Origin: Pandoraea oxalativorans
GTDB taxonomy: Bacteria > Pseudomonadota > Gammaproteobacteria > Burkholderiales > Burkholderiaceae
Direction: 5' to 3'
Length of the DNA: 64,000 nt
NCBI RefSeq assembly: GCF_000972785.3
Contig: NZ_CP011253.3
Coordinates: 2,542,001 to 2,606,000, forward strand
The position numbers and the translations under genes were made by a program. Under the pieces are notes generated by a model. It was not told the DNA's origin. It worked only from the letters and a program-made list of their open reading frames with translations, and ran no database searches. Shown here one piece after another: positions 59,029 through 64,000 of this stretch. Numbering within the stretch: the first letter of the stretch is position 1; each line of letters opens with the position of its first letter.

Positions 59029-61161
59029 TCAGTACGAGGTCGGGCGTCCCGGCGTTGACGTCGCACGCGGCGGCGGATCGATCGCCTGATACGGGTTCGG
59101 ACGCCCGGGCAACTTGACCGGATCGAGTTCGTCGACGTCCTCGTGCAGGATGCGACGGATCTCCAGAATCGCTTGCGGCGTCTCCTGCACGCTATGTCCG
59201 GCGACGATGACGCGCTCGGACTGCGCGCCCGCGAGATGCGCGCTCGTGTACGGCACCACACCATCGCTCGATGCCTCCAGCGGCCCTTTGGCATCGCGTC
59301 GCGCGATGATCGAGTGGTATTGCACGGACGGCGAGATCTTCAGTCCGGCGGCAGCCATAACGTAGGGATCGTCGTCACGTAACTGATCGACGCTGTTGGG
59401 CACGTAGCGGGTCTTGCCCTCCGACGGACTGTCTTCCGACCCTGTCGCGTAGTGCAGCACGTCGTCGATCCCCGAGAGCAGCGTGACCGGCAGCTTGATC
59501 AGGTTCGACACCCAGCGTCCGATGCGGTTACGGGCGAACGGCGTGCCCCGGTGCGGTGCGGCGATGAAGACGGCGCGCTCGAACTGCGGCACCGGCTTGA
59601 AGCTGAACAGCGGATCGAGTCGGTCGCGGGCACGGTCGACCTGATCTTCGTCCAGGTGGTATTCCTGCTGGAAGGTGTCCCAGAGCTGATCGTCCGAGCT
59701 GGACACCATCAGGCGCGCGATCACGCCGCCCATGCTGTGCCCGATGACGACGGCCTCATGCGATGCGGCGGACAGGCCGTCCGGGTCGAAGTGCTTAAGC
59801 GTCGTGCCGAACGCGTTGCGTATGGCCATCGCGTTCACGAGAATCGGCGCATTCGTCGGGTAATAAACCTGCCAGACCTGGAAGTGCTCGCGCAGCGTTG
59901 CATCGCCCTGAATTTCGTTTGCGAGATTCACCCACGCCTCCGGGCTGCTGGCCAGCCCGTGCAGCATCAGAATGACGCGGCGTCCCGGGTCGAAGGGCTG
60001 CATCAGGTAGATGTGGGGACGCACGATGCCGCGGTCGCGTCCGAACAGCGTGCGCAATGACTGCTCGGCAAAGCCCGAGCGCGCCAGCCACAGACCGTAA
60101 CCGGCCGTGAAGTTGCCCGCGAGCGGCACCGTCTGGCGATTCAGTTCGACGGACGTCTGCCGGTATGGGTCGTAGACCACCAGCGTGGCGACCTTCGTCG
60201 TAAGGACCTGTTCGAGCGTGGTGCCGTCGAAGCGCAGCAGCAGCGTGAGCGACGGTGAGGGCATCTCGCTGAATACCGGCCCGGCGTTCGGGTCGGTGGC
60301 GCGCCGGAAATCGCGCGAGGCACGGCTTTCGCGTGGGTTCGGCCTTGTGTCGCGGTTATCCGGACCGGTTGCGGCGTCGCCCCGGGGCGTTGGGTTCTGA
60401 CCGGCGTCGGCGAGCGCCTCGGCGGCAGACTTCTCGTCGAGCACGGCCACCAGCTCGGCGCCGAAACCGTCGCGTCGGTACGGACTGCGCAGTCCCGCGA
60501 AGGACAGTGTGGACGCGGGCAAGACTTCCCGTGGCTGGATGCGGTTATCGGCGAATCGCACACTACTCGCATCGACCGGGAGGAGCCATCCCGCTATCTT
60601 GTCGCTGCCCGTTTGCTGCACGCGACGGAACAACGCGACCGAGAAGTTCTGCACCGCATAGTTGTAGTAGTCGCGGACCTGCGTCTGACGGTCTTCGAAG
60701 GCCCGTTCGCTCGATGGACGTTCGCTGTAGAACAGGTACGCGTAAGCGTAGCGTGCCGAGCGCAGCCACAGATCGAATTGCGCATCGTTCCATTGTCGCT
60801 CGCCAGTGGGTGTCTGGGCGATGGCGAGCTGCATCGACATCTCGGCCATGGCCGCGCGCCGTCGGTCGACGTCGATTTCCTTCGCACGGCCTAACGCGTC
60901 GATACAGTCGAGCGACGATTTGGCGCAAACGGTGTCGTCGAGGCCCGCCACGCGAACGGTCTCGTCGGTCGACGCGCTGAGTTTGCCGGTCGACAGAATG
61001 TCGCCGCGCTTCATGGCGATGTACTGCTCGGGGCCGAGCGAGCGCGCTTCCACCATCGCACAGCCGGACAGGGCCGTCAGCCATACGGCAGCCATCAGCA
61101 TGACCGTACGCCGCAGCGCGATCGCCTTGCTCTGCGGTGTCATGCCGGTCGACGGGTTCAT
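59029..61161 (-). CDS. Alpha/beta-hydrolase lipoprotein
   Basis: 710 residues. A signal peptide with lipobox LSGC puts the lipidated cysteine at residue 34. A helical N-terminal half (about 40-380) of unknown type is followed by an alpha/beta-hydrolase domain: VILMLHGLASSPEAWVNL near 400, the nucleophile elbow GHSMGGVIARLM near residue 472, and AAPHRGTPFARN. A catalytic His is probably in VAGHSVQETPQAI near the C-terminus. It is a predicted periplasmic, membrane-anchored lipase or esterase. Its ATG overlaps the stop of the DUF4105 gene (ATGA at 61158-61161), so the two are made together. The long N-terminal half distinguishes it from ordinary lipases. Confidence 0.85.
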   Translation of the reverse strand: MNPSTGMTPQSKAIALRRTVMLMAAVWLTALSGCAMVEARSLGPEQYIAMKRGDILSTGKLSASTDETVRVAGLDDTVCAKSSLDCIDALGRAKEIDVDRRRAAMAEMSMQLAIAQTPTGERQWNDAQFDLWLRSARYAYAYLFYSERPSSERAFEDRQTQVRDYYNYAVQNFSVALFRRVQQTGSDKIAGWLLPVDASSVRFADNRIQPREVLPASTLSFAGLRSPYRRDGFGAELVAVLDEKSAAEALADAGQNPTPRGDAATGPDNRDTRPNPRESRASRDFRRATDPNAGPVFSEMPSPSLTLLLRFDGTTLEQVLTTKVATLVVYDPYRQTSVELNRQTVPLAGNFTAGYGLWLARSGFAEQSLRTLFGRDRGIVRPHIYLMQPFDPGRRVILMLHGLASSPEAWVNLANEIQGDATLREHFQVWQVYYPTNAPILVNAMAIRNAFGTTLKHFDPDGLSAASHEAVVIGHSMGGVIARLMVSSSDDQLWDTFQQEYHLDEDQVDRARDRLDPLFSFKPVPQFERAVFIAAPHRGTPFARNRIGRWVSNLIKLPVTLLSGIDDVLHYATGSEDSPSEGKTRYVPNSVDQLRDDDPYVMAAAGLKISPSVQYHSIIARRDAKGPLEASSDGVVPYTSAHLAGAQSERVIVAGHSVQETPQAILEIRRILHEDVDELDPVKLPGRPNPYQAIDPPPRATSTPGRPTSY

Positions 61162-62231
61162 GGCTTGACCTTCGGATCGTCGCCCGGCACGCCCTCGCGG
61201 ATGAGGGTGGAGAACTCGGGCGAGTCGCCTGCGGCCAGCGCTCGCGCAACGAAATTGCCCCGTTCATACAGTTGCGCGTAGGTGAAGCCCGGTGTCAGAC
61301 CGCCCTGATCGTAGGCGTACTCGGCGAAGTAGCCCGACAGCAGTAACCGGTAATCGAGCGGCAATCCCGGCGCGATGAGGCGGGCGATCTCGAAGACGAT
61401 GGTCGTGCAGTTGCTCGTCAGCGTGTTGTACCAGGCGGGCGTATCGTGCAGTTCGCGCGCGCGGGCGAGATAGCCGAGGAACACTTCACGCAGTTGTTTG
61501 GGCGGGATGTTGAGTCGATACAGGTAGGTCGTTTCGCCGCGCACGTTGCTGCGAACGCGCAGAATGTCGCGCTCGTCGGCGGCTACGAGCGTGGCCTCGA
61601 AGTCTTTGAAGAACCCGCTGATGGCCGAGAACTTCTGACCCTGCTTCTTGCGAATCTCGATGGAAAACACCACGCGGCGGCCGTCGGAGAAGCCGAACGA
61701 CACCAGCGTGTGGGCAATGGCCGGGCCCATCCAGTACGACAGGACCAGATCGGCATTCTCCAGCTTGTCGAGTTCGTACTCGCGGGTTTCCCAGCGCGGC
61801 GTGAAGTCGGTTTCCGTGCGCCATTCGAAGTTGCGCACGTTGTGCAGCGTGACGTGTTCGCCGTCGATTCGCGAATCGAGCAATTGCGCGACATCGGCCG
61901 CCCAGAGGCGGTCGTTGGACGCACGGATCGTCTGCCACCAACCGATCAGCAGCAGCAGCGCGATCAGAAAAGCGAGCGGCCAGCCCTGCAGCGGCATCCC
62001 GGCGCGCACGCGCAATAGCGCAACGATCGCGACGACCCCGAGCAGTGCCCACACGGCGGTCACGAGGTAGCGCACGAGCGCCGGACCGGGGCAACGGTGG
62101 GCGAGGGCCATCGCCCCCCAGGCGCACGCGCCCAGCACGAGCAAGGCGAGGAACGAGCGCAGCACATAGACGTACCACGCGATGTGATGGCTGGCGAGCG
62201 CGTCGCCAGCATGGGATTGCAGTTGCACCAT
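61158..62231 (-). CDS. DUF4105 domain membrane protein
   Basis: 357 residues from ATG 62231. Three hydrophobic segments within the first 105 residues (VLRSFLALLVLGACAWGAM, LVRYLVTAVWALLGVVAIVALL, PLAFLIALLLLIGWW) precede a DUF4105 domain: VTLHNVRNFEWRTETDFTPRWETREYELDKLENADLVLSYW, IAHTLVSFGF, FSIEIRKKQGQKFS and a C-terminal NTLTSNCTTIVFEIARLI with a conserved Cys. DUF4105 proteins have a papain-like (NlpC/P60-related) look, the HTLVSF and NCTT motifs suggesting His and Cys catalytic residues; that is inference. It is coupled to the lipase-like lipoprotein downstream and lies 75 bases after a P-type ATPase gene. Confidence 0.85.
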   Translation of the reverse strand: MVQLQSHAGDALASHHIAWYVYVLRSFLALLVLGACAWGAMALAHRCPGPALVRYLVTAVWALLGVVAIVALLRVRAGMPLQGWPLAFLIALLLLIGWWQTIRASNDRLWAADVAQLLDSRIDGEHVTLHNVRNFEWRTETDFTPRWETREYELDKLENADLVLSYWMGPAIAHTLVSFGFSDGRRVVFSIEIRKKQGQKFSAISGFFKDFEATLVAADERDILRVRSNVRGETTYLYRLNIPPKQLREVFLGYLARARELHDTPAWYNTLTSNCTTIVFEIARLIAPGLPLDYRLLLSGYFAEYAYDQGGLTPGFTYAQLYERGNFVARALAAGDSPEFSTLIREGVPGDDPKVKP

Positions 62232-62306
62232 ATTTCGCAGAGTTCGATCCGGGGCGGCCGCGTCGCAACGGTTTGCGGCCACCTCGCAACGGCTAAGGCG
62301 ACCGCT

Positions 62307-64000
62307 TTACTGCACAGCCAGCCGCTCGGCCCAACCCGCGCGGCGTACCACCCATTTTTCCAGTTCAGCGCCGAAGAATACCAGCAGACCGGCGCCCAAA
62401 ACTTCCAGCCATTCGCGCGCGTTCAGCGGCGACGAGCCGAACGTCGCCTGCATGAACGGGACATAGGTGTAGAACAGTTGGAGCGCCAGGCACGCCGCAA
62501 TGGTGATCAGTGCGATGCGATTGCCGAACAACCCCTGCCAACTGAGCGACGTCGCGAAGATCGAGCGGCTGCTGATCAGATAGAACATCTCGGCCATGAC
62601 CAGCGCATTCACCGCCATCGTACGCGCCGCGTCCGCACTCGCGCCGTTGCGCCATTCCAGGTAGAACAGCCCGAACGTACCGATCATCATCAGTATCGAG
62701 ACGAGCGTCACTCGCCAGACGAAGAACCACGAGAGCAGCGACGCGCCGGGCGGTCGCGGGGTGCGCGCCATGATGCCCGGTTCGGCACGCTCGAACGCCA
62801 GCGCGATGCCCAGCGTGCTCGACGTCACCATGTTGATCCACAGCACTTGCGCGGGGGTGAGCGCGACGACGCCCAGTGAGAGCATGACCCCGGCTATTAC
62901 CACCAGCGCCTCGCCGCCGTTCGTCGGCAGCATGAACAGGATGAACTTCTTGAGGTTGTCGTAGACGCCGCGTCCCTGACGGACAGCCTTGGCGATGCTG
63001 GCGAAGTTGTCGTCCGTGAGCACGATATCGGCCGCCTCCTTGGCCGCTTCGGTGCCTTTGAATCCCATCGCCACGCCGACGTCGGCGCGCTTGAGCGCCG
63101 GGGCGTCGTTCACGCCGTCGCCGGTCATGGCGACCACCTGGCCGTCGTCCTGCAAAGCCTGCACGAGGCGCAGCTTGTGCTCGGGACTGGCGCGCGCGAA
63201 GACATCGATGTCCAGTGCAACGCGTCGCAGCTCGGCGTCGTCCATGAGCGCCACTTCGGCCCCGGTCACGGCCGGTTTGCCGATCCCGATGTCGAGCTGT
63301 GCGCCGATGGCCTTGGCGGTTTCCGCATGATCGCCGGTGATCATCTTCACGCGAATGCCCGCGCGATGGCACTCGGCCACGGCCGCAATGGCTTCGGGGC
63401 GCGGCGGGTCGATGATCCCGACGAGCGCCAGCAGGGTGAAGCCGTCTTCCACGTCGCTGAATTCCAGCCGTTCACCGGCAGGCTTGGCCTGCTTGTACGC
63501 CAGCCCGAGGACCCGCAGGCCCTGTGCCGCGGTGTCGGTCACCATGCGTCGCCAGTAATCGACGTCGAGGGGCGCACGCGGCTGGCCGCCGGGCGCGACG
63601 ATCTGCGTGCGGCACATTTCGAAGATGCGCTCGGGCGCGCCTTTGACGAAGATCCATGGGGTGCCACTGCCATTGCTGTCGTCGCTGTCGCCCGCATTCC
63701 CCGACTTGTCGAGGTGATACGTCGCCATGAAGCGGTGCTGCGACTCGAACGGAATCGCGTCCAGCCGGGGCCAATGGGCCTGTAAGGCGTCGCGCGTGAG
63801 GCCTGCCTTCGCGCCGAGCACGAGCAGCGCGCCTTCGGTCGGATCGCCCTCGATTCGCCAGTGGCCTTCGGCGTCCTGCAACAGACGGGCATCGTTGCAA
63901 AGCTCGCCTACGCGCGCCGTGAGCGCCAGTTCGGGATGCCCGTGCAGATCGACGTCGGCGCCATCGAGCGAAAAATGGCCTTCGGGCACATAGCCTGCGC
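62307..64000 (-). CDS. P-type cation-transporting ATPase, C-terminal part (5' end outside window)
   Basis: The frame is open to the right edge (codons read AGYVPEGHFSLDG upstream of a GTG at 63989), so the N-terminus with actuator domain and the DKTGT phosphorylation site lies beyond 64000. About 563 C-terminal residues are seen: a nucleotide-binding domain (FVKGAPERIFEMC, TEGALLVLGAKAG), the hinge MTGDGVNDAPALKRADVGVAMGFKGTEAAKEAADIVLTDDNF, and six C-terminal membrane helices (Cation_ATPase_C). This layout fits P-type type II ATPases (Ca2+ or Mg2+ type) or their PMA-like relatives. It exports or imports a cation at the inner membrane; ion not determined. Confidence 0.9.
   Translation of the reverse strand, partial: AGYVPEGHFSLDGADVDLHGHPELALTARVGELCNDARLLQDAEGHWRIEGDPTEGALLVLGAKAGLTRDALQAHWPRLDAIPFESQHRFMATYHLDKSGNAGDSDDSNGSGTPWIFVKGAPERIFEMCRTQIVAPGGQPRAPLDVDYWRRMVTDTAAQGLRVLGLAYKQAKPAGERLEFSDVEDGFTLLALVGIIDPPRPEAIAAVAECHRAGIRVKMITGDHAETAKAIGAQLDIGIGKPAVTGAEVALMDDAELRRVALDIDVFARASPEHKLRLVQALQDDGQVVAMTGDGVNDAPALKRADVGVAMGFKGTEAAKEAADIVLTDDNFASIAKAVRQGRGVYDNLKKFILFMLPTNGGEALVVIAGVMLSLGVVALTPAQVLWINMVTSSTLGIALAFERAEPGIMARTPRPPGASLLSWFFVWRVTLVSILMMIGTFGLFYLEWRNGASADAARTMAVNALVMAEMFYLISSRSIFATSLSWQGLFGNRIALITIAACLALQLFYTYVPFMQATFGSSPLNAREWLEVLGAGLLVFFGAELEKWVVRRAGWAERLAVQ

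Noticed and set aside
1..64000. tRNA, rRNA or riboswitch genes
   Set aside because: I looked in the gaps for cloverleaf-like segments, rRNA signatures and known riboswitch motifs and saw none; a covariance-model search would be decisive.

Overview
The window is a 64 kb stretch of a GC-rich chromosome with dense, short-spaced genes. The gene set (FtsK, a LivM-LivG fused branched-chain amino acid importer, NodT-type outer membrane factors, paired nitronate monooxygenases, KfrA-like and DUF2239 proteins) points to a betaproteobacterium of the Burkholderiales. Pandoraea or a close relative of Burkholderia is my best guess, but no rRNA or other decisive marker is present. I see no tRNA, rRNA, CRISPR array or insertion sequence.

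Layout. 0-7.2 kb: the 3' part of ftsK, then a livK-livH-livMG-livF importer operon closed by a strong terminator. 7.2-10.6 kb (minus): an AcuI/YhdH-type reductase and two tandem nitronate monooxygenases. 10.7-13.1 kb: a tyrosine recombinase and a KfrA-like coiled-coil DNA-binding protein, divergently transcribed. 13.1-18.4 kb: a tripartite EmrAB-type efflux system (outer membrane factor divergent from emrA-emrB) followed by an HxlR regulator; similar sequences occur at both promoters. 18.4-25.7 kb: an MHYT-GGDEF-EAL protein, then MscS channel, DUF2252 protein and a membrane diguanylate cyclase. 26.0-28.9 kb: small stress-type proteins (two BON, PRC-barrel, a proline-rich ORF, DUF3309, ChaB). 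29.3-31.8 kb: MFS and MATE exporters that converge and overlap. 32.1-35.0 kb (minus): DUF2239, a first hipBA module and arfB. 35.1-38.6 kb: a secreted Pro/Gly-repeat protein coupled to a DUF2092 protein, an AT-rich gap, an exported duplicated-domain protein, and a gene broken by an in-frame TGA.

38.6-46.8 kb (minus): an RND efflux operon (permease, adaptor, outer membrane factor) that runs into its own response regulator and histidine kinase. 47.2-49.1 kb: a DyP-type peroxidase carrying a C-terminal cargo-loading peptide, translationally coupled to an encapsulin shell gene; together they should form a peroxidase-filled protein nanocompartment. 49.4-51.0 kb: a second, different hipBA module. 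51.0-54.9 kb (minus): a PmrAB/QseBC-like two-component system followed by a GT39 (ArnT-like) glycosyltransferase. 55.1-59.0 kb: a LysR regulator divergent from a Tat-exported sulfatase and a small molybdopterin-oxidoreductase-fold protein. 59.0-64 kb (minus): a P-type cation ATPase (5' end outside the window), a DUF4105 membrane protein and a translationally coupled alpha/beta-hydrolase lipoprotein.

The most striking system is the encapsulin/DyP operon. It is a known type, but here the codons of the cargo-loading peptide also supply the ribosome-binding site of the shell gene. Other points of interest are the two distinct hipBA modules, each with dyad operators, the 11-bp direct repeats upstream of the PmrA-like regulator, the in-frame stop at 38.35 kb, and several well-formed operator palindromes.
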